Assembly (NCBI RefSeq): GCF_000695095.2
Contig: NZ_CP011454.1
Span: forward strand, 2,852,001 to 2,916,000
Length of the DNA: 64,000 nt
Origin: Gemmatimonas phototrophica
Lineage (GTDB): Bacteria > Gemmatimonadota > Gemmatimonadetes > Gemmatimonadales > Gemmatimonadaceae
Direction of reading: 5' to 3'
Each line of letters opens with the position of its first letter. Position 1 is the first letter of the stretch. A program made the position numbers and the translations under genes. Shown here piece after piece: positions 36,089-44,588 of this stretch. Under the pieces are notes generated by a model that saw only the letters and a list, made by a program, of their open reading frames with translations, was not told the origin of the DNA and ran no database searches.

Positions 36089-37323
36089 CGATCGCACTCG
36101 CCGCCAATCATGTTCACCGACCCGAACGTGGTGACGATATCGGCAAGTTGATAGCCGTTGAGCATGGTGTGCACGCCACCCATGTGCACAAAGCTGGGAG
36201 AGCGGACGTGCACTTTGTGCGGCTGGCCGTCACCAGTGCTCACGATATAAAACCCGAGTTCTCCATTGGCGCCTTCGTGCGCCAGATAGATATCACCGGC
36301 CGGTACCACCGGGCCTTCCATCACCAGCTTGAAGTGATTGATGAGCGATTCGATTTCGGTGTACACGAGGGCCTTGTCGGGAAACACACACCGACGGTCA
36401 TCCACCATGATGGGGCCCTCGGGAATCATCTCGAGCAGTTGACGCACCATGTACACCGACTCGTCCATCTCGCGCATCCGGACATAGTAGCGATCGTAGT
36501 TGTCGCCATTGATGCCAACCGGCACGTCAAAATCGAGTTCGCCGTACGCGAGATAGGGCGTGTCCTTGCGCAGATCGCGAGGCACCCCCGTAGAGCGCAG
36601 AATAGGCCCGGTGAAGCCCCAGTGCAGGGCGTCCTTCGTGCTGATCACGCCCACGTTCCGCATGCGGTCAATGAAGATGCGGTTGCGGTCTACCAGGCCA
36701 TGCACGCGTTCGATGTACTGCTCGTATTCGCCCAGAATCTCTTCGAGACGTTTGAACCAGCCAGCCGGCACATCAAACGCCAGTCCGCCAATGCGTCCAT
36801 AGGAGTAGGTCACTCGCGCGCCCGTCAGGGCGGCGAGATGCTCGTACATCGAGTCACGCACCGTGACGAGATACAGGAACGCCGTGAGCGCGCCCAGTTC
36901 CATGAGCTGCGCCGCCACACAGGTGAGGTGGTCGGCCACCCGATTGTATTCGGCGAGCAGCGTGCGCAGATACTTGGTACGCGGCGTGATCTCGATGCCC
37001 ATGAGCTGCTCCACCGCATCGCAATAGGCGAAGTTGTTGATCAGCGCAGAGCAGTAGTTCAGGCGGTCAACGTACGGGATGAGGTTGTGCCAGGTGTGAT
37101 CCTCGCACTCCTTTTCGAATCCACGATGCAGATAGCCGCAGTGCACGTCAGTGCGCACGACTTTCTCGGCGTCCAGCTCGGCGATGATCTGCACGGTGCC
37201 GTGCGTCGCCGGATGGGAGGGGCCGATGTTGACCACGGTGGTGTCATCACGGGAAGCCGTGAAGACAGCCTGCACCGGATTCGCGATCGGCGGCTGGAGG
37301 ATGGGCTCAGCGGACAAGGGCAC
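36085..37323 (-). CDS. nuoD: NADH-quinone oxidoreductase subunit D
   Basis: About 412 residues, 49-kDa subunit forming the quinone-reduction site. IGPSHPATHGTVQ (~residues 33-45) contains the conserved histidines near the quinone headgroup, and VDRLNYCSALINNFAY (~85) and the closing ADIVTTFGSVNMIGGECDR are family signatures. No ATG lies before the conserved region: GTG at 37323 or TTG at 37317 is the start, overlapping nuoC by 17 or 11 bp. The open frame continues to 37497 only as nuoC shadow. Confidence 0.89.
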   Translation of the reverse strand: MPLSAEPILQPPIANPVQAVFTASRDDTTVVNIGPSHPATHGTVQIIAELDAEKVVRTDVHCGYLHRGFEKECEDHTWHNLIPYVDRLNYCSALINNFAYCDAVEQLMGIEITPRTKYLRTLLAEYNRVADHLTCVAAQLMELGALTAFLYLVTVRDSMYEHLAALTGARVTYSYGRIGGLAFDVPAGWFKRLEEILGEYEQYIERVHGLVDRNRIFIDRMRNVGVISTKDALHWGFTGPILRSTGVPRDLRKDTPYLAYGELDFDVPVGINGDNYDRYYVRMREMDESVYMVRQLLEMIPEGPIMVDDRRCVFPDKALVYTEIESLINHFKLVMEGPVVPAGDIYLAHEGANGELGFYIVSTGDGQPHKVHVRSPSFVHMGGVHTMLNGYQLADIVTTFGSVNMIGGECDR

Positions 37324-37852
37324 TCTGTGGCGGACGGTACGGCACGAGCGGCTGCTCCTTCTGCTTCGGATAGTCCTTGCGCAGGGGGTGGCCCACGAAT
37401 CCTTCGTACAGGAGAATGGGACGGAGATCGGGATTGCCCCGGAACACGATGCCATACATGTCATGGCACTCGCGCTCCATATAGCCCGCCGATCCATAAA
37501 GCGACGTCAGGGACTCCACCGTGGGGTCGCTCTCCGGCACGCGGATCTTGAGTCGGACCCGTGCCTTGTGCGTGGTGGAATAGAAGTGATGCACGACCTC
37601 AAAGCGGAGTGCCTCACCCGGCCAGTCCACGGCCGTCACGTCGAGAAACAGATCAAACGTGAACTCGTCGCGGAGACGCTGCGCCAAAGGCAGCAGCGCC
37701 GCCGGCGTGATGGCCAGCACCAGCACGCCATGCTGCACCCCCAGTGAGCGCACCGGCGGTGTCGTTGCGTCTGCTGCCGCCGTGGTGGACGCCGCGTCGG
37801 CATCCGCCGGGACCAGCTGCTGTTGCAGCAGTTCAAAGATCGGGGCGGTCAC
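37307..37852 (-). CDS. nuoC: NADH-quinone oxidoreductase subunit C
   Basis: 181 residues from GTG 37852, two bases after the nuoB stop. The family signature ERECHDMYGIVFRGNPDLRP is at ~residues 135-154, followed by FVGHPLRKDYP. The N-terminal ~50 residues contain an Ala/Thr-rich low-complexity stretch (DADAASTTAAADATT), probably a linker. The longer reading to 38059 is nuoB shadow. Confidence 0.89.
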   Translation of the reverse strand: MTAPIFELLQQQLVPADADAASTTAAADATTPPVRSLGVQHGVLVLAITPAALLPLAQRLRDEFTFDLFLDVTAVDWPGEALRFEVVHHFYSTTHKARVRLKIRVPESDPTVESLTSLYGSAGYMERECHDMYGIVFRGNPDLRPILLYEGFVGHPLRKDYPKQKEQPLVPYRPPQSALVR

Positions 37853-37854
37853 GA

Positions 37855-38409
37855 TCAGAATTGTTCGTTGATGATAGGATGTCGCCCGTTGGCGATCTTC
37901 TCCTGCAACCGCATGATGCCATCGATGACCATCTCGGGCCGAGGCGGACAACCCGGGACGTAGATGTCCACGGGAATGATGCGATCGATCCCCGGCAGCG
38001 AGGCATAGTTCTGGTAGAAGCCGCCCGTACTGGCACAGACCCCGAATGCCATGACCCATTTGGGTTCACACATCTGCTCGTACACCTTGAGCAGAATGGG
38101 CGCCTGCTTCTGCGTCACGGTCCCGACCACCATCAGCAAGTCGGCCTGTCTGGGTGAGAAGCGCGGGAGCGCGGCACCGAAGCGATCGGTGTCGTAGTTG
38201 GACGAGCTGACGGCCATGAATTCCATGGCGCAGCAGGCTGTTACGAATGGATAGGGAAAGAGCGAGAACTTGCGGGCCCAGCCAACCAGTTCGTCTTTCC
38301 GGGTGGTCAGGTACTCGAACGTGGCCGCCTTGGCCTGAGGCTCAACGGCGGGACCGGTCGAGACAGCCCGTCCGGCCGCATCGACAATGGGGAGGCGCTT
38401 CCCGTACAT
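37855..38409 (-). CDS. nuoB: NADH-quinone oxidoreductase subunit B (cluster N2)
   Basis: 184 residues. Carries the terminal [4Fe-4S] cluster N2: the adjacent cysteine pair in VTACCAMEFM (~residues 58-59), then CEPKWVMAFGVCASTGG (~113-124) and VPGCPPRPE (~151). It starts 3 bp after nuoA. Confidence 0.91.
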   Translation of the reverse strand: MYGKRLPIVDAAGRAVSTGPAVEPQAKAATFEYLTTRKDELVGWARKFSLFPYPFVTACCAMEFMAVSSSNYDTDRFGAALPRFSPRQADLLMVVGTVTQKQAPILLKVYEQMCEPKWVMAFGVCASTGGFYQNYASLPGIDRIIPVDIYVPGCPPRPEMVIDGIMRLQEKIANGRHPIINEQF

Positions 38410-38412
38410 CGA

Positions 38413-38778
38413 CTACTCCGTCACCGCTTCGAGGATGCGCGCCTTGTAGACGTAGAGCAGGCACAGCACCAGCAAAGCCGTAAACAAGAAGAACGTGAAC
38501 ACCATGAACCCTGAGAGCGGCCGTGCGCCCAGGGTCCAGATGAACAGAAACATCGTTTCGAGATCGAACAGCAGAAACGCGATCGCCACCGCGTAATACT
38601 TGATGGGGACCGCTTTGACGTTGAGGATATCCACGGGCGTCGCGCCACACTCGAAGGGTTCGAGCTTGGTGGACGTCGCGGCGGGCTTGGGGCCCAACAA
38701 CGCGTTCAGGGTCAGCGCCAGGCCGACAAAGCCGACGATGGCGGAGAGATACAGCAGAAACGTGATATACGGCGTCAT
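38413..38778 (-). CDS. nuoA: NADH-quinone oxidoreductase subunit A
   Basis: 121 residues from ATG 38778, three membrane helices. KLEPFECGATPVD (~residues 38-50) and FLLFDLETMFLFIW (~67) are NuoA signatures, with the quinone-site loop cysteine in FECG. First gene of the nuo operon; the 535-bp region upstream is shared with the divergent crtB operon. Confidence 0.9.
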   Translation of the reverse strand: MTPYITFLLYLSAIVGFVGLALTLNALLGPKPAATSTKLEPFECGATPVDILNVKAVPIKYYAVAIAFLLFDLETMFLFIWTLGARPLSGFMVFTFFLFTALLVLCLLYVYKARILEAVTE

Positions 38779-39070
38779 CGAGCAGGCACTGGGGAGTCGG
38801 GCCTGGTACTTGGCGGGAATGACAAAGGGCTGCGCCCGGGATCCCGAATGGTAATGGGGTGTACCGGTCGGCAAGCTGATCTGCCAGATCCGCCAACGTG
38901 AACCCGGGGACAGCCTCCGTCAAGCGGCATCGCTCGGCGGCCACTGCCCGCGGGAAGCAGAACAGAGGCGGGTGGACCGAATTGAGGGCATCGGGGAATG
39001 CCCGACCTCGAGGTCGTACCTGCCTAACGGCTCCCCGTCGCCCGACGCTGAGCCCTGACTGCCACACTAT

Positions 39071-39088
39071 TGTCACAAAAAGTTGACA
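39071..39088. promoter_or_regulatory. PpsR/CrtJ-like operator, site 1 (TGT-N12-ACA)
   Basis: An exact palindrome TGTCA-N8-TGACA, which satisfies the PpsR/CrtJ consensus TGT-N12-ACA with two further symmetric bases per arm. Its right arm overlaps a TTGACA hexamer, as PpsR sites do in repressed photosynthesis and carotenoid promoters. It stands 7 bp before an identical-format second site. Assignment rests on the consensus and the carotenoid gene downstream; no regulator gene lies in the window. Confidence 0.6.
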
Positions 39089-39095
39089 GACAAGG

Positions 39096-39113
39096 TGTCA
39101 GCCTATGTTGACA
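39096..39113. promoter_or_regulatory. PpsR/CrtJ-like operator, site 2 (TGT-N12-ACA)
   Basis: Second exact TGTCA-N8-TGACA palindrome, 25 bp centre to centre from site 1, so about on the same DNA face within 2.4 turns. Tandem sites separated by ~7-8 bp are the arrangement used by CrtJ/PpsR for cooperative binding. Its right arm overlaps the second TTGACA. A binding site of another dimeric regulator with the same half-site is possible. Confidence 0.6.
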
Positions 39114-39313
39114 GTTGGACCAAGCGGTCGCAGGTTCATTATTATGCCCTGTGTCCTACCGCGACCCTGCCATAATCCGCAGGAACCCGAGGCGGCGTCC
39201 GGCGTTAAGCTCGTGCCGGACGGCTCATCCGATTCCGCGTCCATGTGTGTGCCATCCTCATCCCTGCCTCACATCGCTTCGATGAAATCTCGGCGTCTCC
39301 CGAGTTCGGTGGC

Positions 39314-40297
39314 ATGATCGCACCCGCTTCGCTCAACGATGCGGCGGAGTGCGCCCGTATCACCATGGCTCATGCCCGCACCTTTTCGCTGGCCAGCAAG
39401 CTGCTGCCCCCAGAGAAGCGTCGTGCGGCTTATGCCCTGTACGCATTCTGCCGCGTCGCTGACGACTTGGTCGATCAGGCGGATCACGACAATCTCGGCG
39501 CGTTACGGATCGAGCTCGACGGCTACCGTGATCAGTTGCAGGCGGCCCTTGATGGGCGCCCGGCTGGCCCGATTTTTCGTGAAATGGCGTGGGTCACCCG
39601 GGCCTACGATGTGGCGCCGGATCCCCTGTTCGAATTGCTGGATGGGGTGGGGCGCGACCTCGAAGCGCACACCTACGCCACGTGGCCTGAGCTTGAGCAG
39701 TACTGCGAAGGGGTGGCCAGTTCGGTGGGTGAGATGTGCACCTACGTCTTTGGCGTACCGGCCGGGCCCGCCATGCGTACCAAGGCAATCCAGTATGCGC
39801 GTACCCTTGGCACCGCCATGCAACTCACCAATATCCTGCGGGATGTGGGTGAAGATGCCCACCGCGGGCGCTGCTACCTGCCGGCCGAGGACATGGCCCG
39901 CTTCGGACTGACCGCCCAGGACGTGCTGTCCCGCGACCCGTCGCTGGCGCGGAATCCGTCGTGGGCCAAGCTCATGGCCTTCGAGGTGAGCCGCGCCCGC
40001 GCGCTGTATGCAGCGGCCATGCCGGGCATTGCCCTGTTGGAAGCGGATGCCCAGCGGTGTGCGGCGGCCTGCGCCAACGGCTATGCCGGTATTCTGTCCG
40101 CGATCGAGGCACAGGGCTACGACACCATTTCGTCGCGGGCGCGAATCGGCCGCCTGGCGCGCGTGGGCATCCTGTGGAATGCGTGGCGCTATCGTGCGCC
40201 CACGCCCGACCTGTCGGCGCTGGGCCACGGCCCGCGCATCGTGTGGGAACCCAACACCGCGTCGTCCAACGCCGACGCGCTCGTCCGTCTCGCCTGA
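39314..40297 (+). CDS. crtB: Phytoene synthase
   Basis: 328 residues from ATG 39314. Condenses two geranylgeranyl diphosphates to phytoene, the first committed carotenoid step. The family N-terminus ARTFSLASKLLPPEKRRAAY begins at ~residue 22, with the first Asp-rich motif in ADDLVD (~49-54) and the second in NILRDVGEDAHRGRCYLP (~173-190). A start at 39245 would add 23 unconserved residues. First gene of the carotenoid block, 12 bp before cruF. Confidence 0.9.
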   Translation: MIAPASLNDAAECARITMAHARTFSLASKLLPPEKRRAAYALYAFCRVADDLVDQADHDNLGALRIELDGYRDQLQAALDGRPAGPIFREMAWVTRAYDVAPDPLFELLDGVGRDLEAHTYATWPELEQYCEGVASSVGEMCTYVFGVPAGPAMRTKAIQYARTLGTAMQLTNILRDVGEDAHRGRCYLPAEDMARFGLTAQDVLSRDPSLARNPSWAKLMAFEVSRARALYAAAMPGIALLEADAQRCAAACANGYAGILSAIEAQGYDTISSRARIGRLARVGILWNAWRYRAPTPDLSALGHGPRIVWEPNTASSNADALVRLA

Positions 40298-40309
40298 GGT
40301 GCAGTAGGT

Positions 40310-41272
40310 ATGACCCCTTATACGGATCTGCAGGACACCTCGAAGTCGACGCTGTTCAAGATCGCCTCGATCACGCTGCTGGGCCATCTGTTCTTCAGCG
40401 CGTTTTCGGCGTTCGCCTTCGCGACCTTTCTCCTCCCGCCCTATCCGGACTGGCTCCAGGAACCCCAGAACCAGAAGGTGATGGCCATGGGGTACGCGTA
40501 CGGGGGCGCCACGACGGTGACGCTGGGCGCCATCTCCGGCCTCGCGTTTCTGGCGTACGCCGTGGGCATGCGGAAGGCATTGATTACCTTCGGCATCTCT
40601 TTTGTGCTGGCCTTTACGTCGGAGTACGCAGGCACGGTCACCGACTATCCGTTCGGCGCGTACGAGTACACCAGTCAGCTTGGCTACAAGTTGTTTGAAC
40701 GCGTGCCGTTCAACATCCCGACGTCGTGGTTCTACATGCTGGTCGCCTCGCTGGCCATTTGCGGGCGCTTCCTGCCGGCCAAGGATGACAACACGTCGAA
40801 GTGGTGGTGGGCCTTCGTCGGCGGCGTAGTGCTCACGCTGTGGGATGTGTCGATGGACCCGGCGATGGTGAAGACCAATCACTGGTTTTGGCAGATCGGC
40901 GATCTCTCCAACCGGAGCGCCTTCGAGCAGGCGATCGGCAACCCGATCTTCTTCGGCATGCCAATCACCAACTGGCTGGGGTGGCTCCTCACCGGAATCA
41001 TCGTAGCCCGCGTAATGCTCATGGTCATCCCGCCGTCGGAATGGGTGGCCAAGGTGTCCCCGCACCGCCTCCCGATTGCGCTGTACGCCATCAACGGCCT
41101 GCTGCCGCTGGCGATCTGCTTCCGCTGGGACATGGTCCCGGCCGGCGTGCTCGGAACCATTGCCATGGTGGTGCCGCTCTGGGCGGCGCTTCGCAACGAC
41201 CCCGCGCCGCTGACCAGCCTTGGCACCGCTCCGTTGAGCCGGGTTGGCGACGGCGCGCTCAGTTCCCGATAA
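40310..41272 (+). CDS. cruF: Carotenoid biosynthesis membrane protein, CruF-type (carotenoid 1',2'-hydratase)
   Basis: 320 residues with about 8 membrane helices. The family (DUF422/CruF) adds water at the C-1',2' end of acyclic or monocyclic carotenoids. Recognisable stretches are SEYAGTVTDYPFGAYEYT (~residues 105-122), VPFNIPTSWFYM (~130), LWDVSMDPAMV (~180) and FGMPITNWLGW (~218), rich in conserved Asp/Glu/His. Tight linkage to crtB and crtI supports the role. No lycopene cyclase is in the window, consistent with acyclic hydroxylated end products such as oscillol-type carotenoids known from Gemmatimonas. Confidence 0.82.
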   Translation: MTPYTDLQDTSKSTLFKIASITLLGHLFFSAFSAFAFATFLLPPYPDWLQEPQNQKVMAMGYAYGGATTVTLGAISGLAFLAYAVGMRKALITFGISFVLAFTSEYAGTVTDYPFGAYEYTSQLGYKLFERVPFNIPTSWFYMLVASLAICGRFLPAKDDNTSKWWWAFVGGVVLTLWDVSMDPAMVKTNHWFWQIGDLSNRSAFEQAIGNPIFFGMPITNWLGWLLTGIIVARVMLMVIPPSEWVAKVSPHRLPIALYAINGLLPLAICFRWDMVPAGVLGTIAMVVPLWAALRNDPAPLTSLGTAPLSRVGDGALSSR

Positions 41273-41297
41273 CCATAGACTGGGCAGTCTGTACCAG

Positions 41298-41323
41298 AAC
41301 GGCCGGGCCCCAGCCCGGCCGTT
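41298..41323 (+). terminator. Hairpin after cruF, probable terminator
   Basis: An 11-bp perfect GC-rich stem (41298-41308 with 41313-41323) around a CCCA loop, 25 bp after the cruF stop. Only three T residues follow, so it may be a partial or Rho-assisted terminator. It suggests crtB-cruF is separable from the downstream small membrane protein and crtI. Confidence 0.55.
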
Positions 41324-41401
41324 TGCAATTCGTCCACGACCCCATAGGGGTTTTCCGGGCACACAGCACGATTGGTGTGCGTTAGCCTTTACGACTGCGG
41401 T

Positions 41402-41692
41402 ATGGATCGCCTCGTTCCCATCTTCGATTCCGATGCACTGCCCATCGGCATTCTCGTCCTCATTGCGGTAGAGGCGCTGGTGCTGGTGATCTGGCAGCGG
41501 CGCAACCCCGACTCGGTGCTGGGGCGGCCCAACATCGCCCGCATTGTTTCGTTTCTTGGCGCCGGCGGTTCGCTCGTGGCGGCCATGATCTTTCATCGTC
41601 GTCCCGATCCGTCACCCGAGGGGTTTGCCGTTGCGATGTTGTGCGCAATGGTCATTCACCTCTGGCACATTGCCGTCCTGCTGAAGCGTTAA
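41402..41692 (+). CDS. Small three-helix membrane protein inside the carotenoid cluster
   Basis: 96 residues from ATG 41402 with three predicted membrane segments: PIGILVLIAVEALVLVIW (~14-31), a middle one around FLGAGGSLVAAMIF (~49-62) and AVAMLCAMVIHLWHIAVLL (~75-93). Histidines occur at the membrane edges (FHRRP, IHLWHIAVL). I do not recognise the family. Its position between cruF and crtI, all co-oriented, suggests a carotenoid-related or membrane-organisation role, but this is only context. It starts 44 bp before crtI after its own stop. Confidence 0.65.
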   Translation: MDRLVPIFDSDALPIGILVLIAVEALVLVIWQRRNPDSVLGRPNIARIVSFLGAGGSLVAAMIFHRRPDPSPEGFAVAMLCAMVIHLWHIAVLLKR

Positions 41693-41736
41693 GCACGCAT
41701 CCCGCAGGCGTCACGATCCCTCAGAGCACTTCGGTT

Positions 41737-43251
41737 ATGCGCATTGTTGTCATCGGTAGCGGATTTGGCGGCCTCGCCGCCGCCATTCGCCTGCAGGCCC
41801 AGGGGCACCAGGTCACGATTGTCGAGAAGCTCGACAAGGCGGGCGGCCGTGCCTACGTCTTCGAACAGGACGGTTTCAGCTTCGACGCCGGTCCCACCAT
41901 CATCACGGCGCCGTGGGTGCTGGACGAACTGTTCGCACTGACCGGGAAGAAAACCGAGGACTACATCAAGCTGGTGCTGCTGAATCCGTTTTACAACATC
42001 CGGTTCGAAGACGGGTCGGTGTTCCACTACAACGGTGACAAGGAAGACCTCGTTCGTCAGGTGGGCGAATTCTCGCCGCGTGACGTGCAGGGCTACCAGC
42101 GGTTCCGTGAAAAAGCGTGGGACATTTTCAACACCGGCATGTCGCTCATCGACAAGCCGTTCCTGACGATGGGTTCGATGTTGCGCGTCGTGCCCGATCT
42201 CATTCGCATGCGCGCCGATGTCTCCGTGGCGGGGCTGGCCGGGAAATACATCAAGGACGAGCGCCTGCGGCAGGTCTTCTCCTTCCACCCACTCCTGGTG
42301 GGCGGCAATCCGTTTCGTTCGTCCAGCGTGTACGCACTCATCCACAAGCTGGAACAGCAGTGGGGCGTGATGTTTGCCATGGGAGGCACGGGTGCACTCG
42401 TGCGCGCCCTGGTGCAGGCCTTCGAAGATCTTGGCGGCGAGATTCGCTACGAAAGCGAAGTGCAGGAAATCCTGGTGGACGAGAAGCGTCGGGCCAGTGG
42501 CGTGAAGCTCAAGAATGGGCAGCAACTCAAGTCTGATGCGGTGGTGTGCAACGGAGATCTCGCACAGGCGTACCGCACGTTGCTGCCACCAGCCGTGCGT
42601 CCCAGCATGCCCAACCGGAAGGTGGAGAACCTGCGCCACAGCATGTCGCTGTTCGTCATCTACTTCGGCACCAACCGCAAGTATGACAACATCGCGCACC
42701 ATGAGATCATCATGGGCCCGCGCTACAAGCATCTGCTCGAAGACATCTTCGAAAAGAAGATTCTGTCCGACGATTTCTCGTTGTACCTGCACCGCCCGAC
42801 TGCCACCGACCCGTCGCTGGCGCCGCCGGGGCACGATTGCTGGTACGTGCTCTCCCCCGTGCCGCATCTGGGGAGCAATACCGACTGGGAAGCGGTGAGC
42901 CAGCGTTACCGCGATCGCATCATGCAGTACCTCGAAGATCGCTACGTGCCCGACCTGCAGAAGCACATCGTGACCGAACGCCGCATCGACCCGCGCTATT
43001 TCGAATCCACGCTCAACAGCTACATGGGCAGCGCCTTCGGTCCCGAGCCAGTGCTCACGCAGTCGGCCTACATGCGCCCGCACAACCAGAGCAAGGACAT
43101 CCCGAACCTGTATTTCTGTGGCGCCGGCACCCACCCGGGAGCTGGCCTCCCCGGCGTGATTTCCTCGGGCAAGATCGTGGCCGAGCTGATTGGGGGGGTC
43201 CCCGCCAAACGGGCGGCGCCCTCCCCTGCCCCCACCCTGCAGCCGGTGTAA
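41737..43251 (+). CDS. crtI: Phytoene desaturase (CrtI-type)
   Basis: 504 residues from ATG 41737. FAD-dependent desaturation of phytoene to lycopene or neurosporene. The dinucleotide site IGSGFGGLAAAIRLQAQGH is at ~residues 6-24, then GGRAYVFEQDGFSFDAGPT (~37-55), and the C-terminal family signature YFCGAGTHPGAGLPGVISSG (~460-479). The last ~20 residues are a proline/alanine-rich tail. The upstream open frame from 41641 has no start support. Confidence 0.9.
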   Translation: MRIVVIGSGFGGLAAAIRLQAQGHQVTIVEKLDKAGGRAYVFEQDGFSFDAGPTIITAPWVLDELFALTGKKTEDYIKLVLLNPFYNIRFEDGSVFHYNGDKEDLVRQVGEFSPRDVQGYQRFREKAWDIFNTGMSLIDKPFLTMGSMLRVVPDLIRMRADVSVAGLAGKYIKDERLRQVFSFHPLLVGGNPFRSSSVYALIHKLEQQWGVMFAMGGTGALVRALVQAFEDLGGEIRYESEVQEILVDEKRRASGVKLKNGQQLKSDAVVCNGDLAQAYRTLLPPAVRPSMPNRKVENLRHSMSLFVIYFGTNRKYDNIAHHEIIMGPRYKHLLEDIFEKKILSDDFSLYLHRPTATDPSLAPPGHDCWYVLSPVPHLGSNTDWEAVSQRYRDRIMQYLEDRYVPDLQKHIVTERRIDPRYFESTLNSYMGSAFGPEPVLTQSAYMRPHNQSKDIPNLYFCGAGTHPGAGLPGVISSGKIVAELIGGVPAKRAAPSPAPTLQPV

Positions 43252-43305
43252 TCGCTGCCCGGTGGGGGTCTACTTCCGCTCCCTTCCCCCACTAGATTGT
43301 TCGGG

Positions 43306-44550
43306 ATGAACATCACAATCACTCCGACCGAGACCGCTGGTGTCTCGCGGCGCCTGCAGATCACGGTGCCGGCCGACACCGTGGCATCCTACGAAGACCA
43401 GGCGGCGCGCAAGTACGCGACGCAGGTCCGCCTGCCGGGCTTCCGTCCCGGCAAGGCCCCGCCATCCATGGTGCGCAAGAAGTTTCCCGAGGCCGTGCGC
43501 CAGGAAGCCATTGAGCTCGTGATCAACGAGGCCTTCCGCGAAGCGATCGAACGCGAAGGGCTCAAGCTCGCCGCGCAGCCGCATGTGCACGACGTCAAGG
43601 CCGAGCCCGGCCAGGCGCTCGAGTTCGAACTGCACTGCGAAGTGCGTCCGGAACTGGCCCTCGACAAGCTCGACGGTTTTGCCGTGACGCGCACCGAAAC
43701 GGCCGTCACCGACGAGCTGATCGAAGAGCAAATCGAACGCCTGCGCGAACAGAAGGCGGAGTGGACGCCGGTGGAAGACAAGGCCGCGGAAGGTGACATG
43801 GTCACCGTGCTGCTTTCCACCGCCGAAGCAGACGGTTCGCTTCCCGAGGGCAAGGAATACCGCCTCGTGCTCGGCGGCGGTCAGGCCATTGCCGGGATCG
43901 AAGAGCTGGTCATGGAAACGGCCCCTGGCGCCACCAACGAGAAGTCGGTGCGCTGGCCCGATGATTTCCCCGACGAGACGCAGCGCGGCGTGTCCAAGCT
44001 GGTGCGGGTCGTTGTCAAGGACGTCAAGCGCAAGGCGCTGCCGGCGCTCGACGACGCCTTCGCTCGCGAAATCGGCGACTTCGACACCATCGACGCCCTG
44101 CGCGCCGCCGTGCGTGTGGACATGGGTGAGCACAGCAAGCGCGAGTCGGATGCCGACGTGCGCGGCCAGCTCATCAAGCAGATCGTCGAGGCCAACCCGT
44201 TTGACGTGCCCAAGGCGTGGGTCATGCAACTGGTGGACGGGTACATGCAGATGTACGGCGTGCCCGACGCCCAGAAGCAGACGTTTGCCAAGGAATTCAT
44301 GCCGATGGCCGAGAATCAGGTGCGTCGTGACCTGATCATCGACACCATTGCTGAACGTGAGTCTCTCGCCGCCAGCGCGGCCGAAGTGGACGCACGCGTG
44401 GAAGATCTGGCCAAGGCCCGGAACGCCGATCCCGGTCAGGTGTACGCGCAGCTCCAGAAGCAGGGAAAGCTCCAGGAAATTGAACGCGAAGTGACCGAAG
44501 AGCGCGTGTTCGCCTGGTTGCTCGAGAAGAATCCCGTGACGGCGGCGTAA
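43306..44550 (+). CDS. tig: Trigger factor, ribosome-associated chaperone and prolyl isomerase
   Basis: 414 residues from ATG 43306. The N-terminal ribosome-binding domain carries GFRPGKAPPSMV (~residues 46-57), the trigger-factor signature. A short FKBP-type isomerase domain (~150-240) begins with EGDMVTVLL, and a helical C-terminal chaperone domain follows. It is at the head of a tig-clpP-...-clpX-lon quality-control series, as in many bacteria. Confidence 0.9.
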   Translation: MNITITPTETAGVSRRLQITVPADTVASYEDQAARKYATQVRLPGFRPGKAPPSMVRKKFPEAVRQEAIELVINEAFREAIEREGLKLAAQPHVHDVKAEPGQALEFELHCEVRPELALDKLDGFAVTRTETAVTDELIEEQIERLREQKAEWTPVEDKAAEGDMVTVLLSTAEADGSLPEGKEYRLVLGGGQAIAGIEELVMETAPGATNEKSVRWPDDFPDETQRGVSKLVRVVVKDVKRKALPALDDAFAREIGDFDTIDALRAAVRVDMGEHSKRESDADVRGQLIKQIVEANPFDVPKAWVMQLVDGYMQMYGVPDAQKQTFAKEFMPMAENQVRRDLIIDTIAERESLAASAAEVDARVEDLAKARNADPGQVYAQLQKQGKLQEIEREVTEERVFAWLLEKNPVTAA

Positions 44551-44588
44551 GCCTCCGTCTCCGCAGTTACCCGTAAGGAGAACGAAGC

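Larger units (their letters stand above)
38779..39313. promoter_or_regulatory. Divergent intergenic region between nuoA and crtB
   Basis: 535 bp without a supported gene. It must hold the promoters of the nuo operon (leftward) and the carotenoid genes (rightward). The part from 39061 to 39145 is AT-richer and holds two tandem palindromes and two TTGACA hexamers (39083-39088, 39108-39113) suited to -35 boxes; TATGTT (39104-39109) could be a -10 for the first, but the spacing of 15 bp is short. A ~200-bp leader separates the palindromes from the crtB start. Confidence 0.6.

Noticed and set aside
41359-41380. Inverted repeat GCACAC-N10-GTGTGC upstream of the small membrane protein
   Set aside because: Only 6 bp per arm and not of the TGT-N12-ACA type; could be chance in GC-rich DNA.
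39503-41596. 697-codon antisense frame across crtB and cruF
   Set aside because: His/Arg-rich shadow typical of GC-rich antisense frames; the plus-strand genes have clear family signatures.
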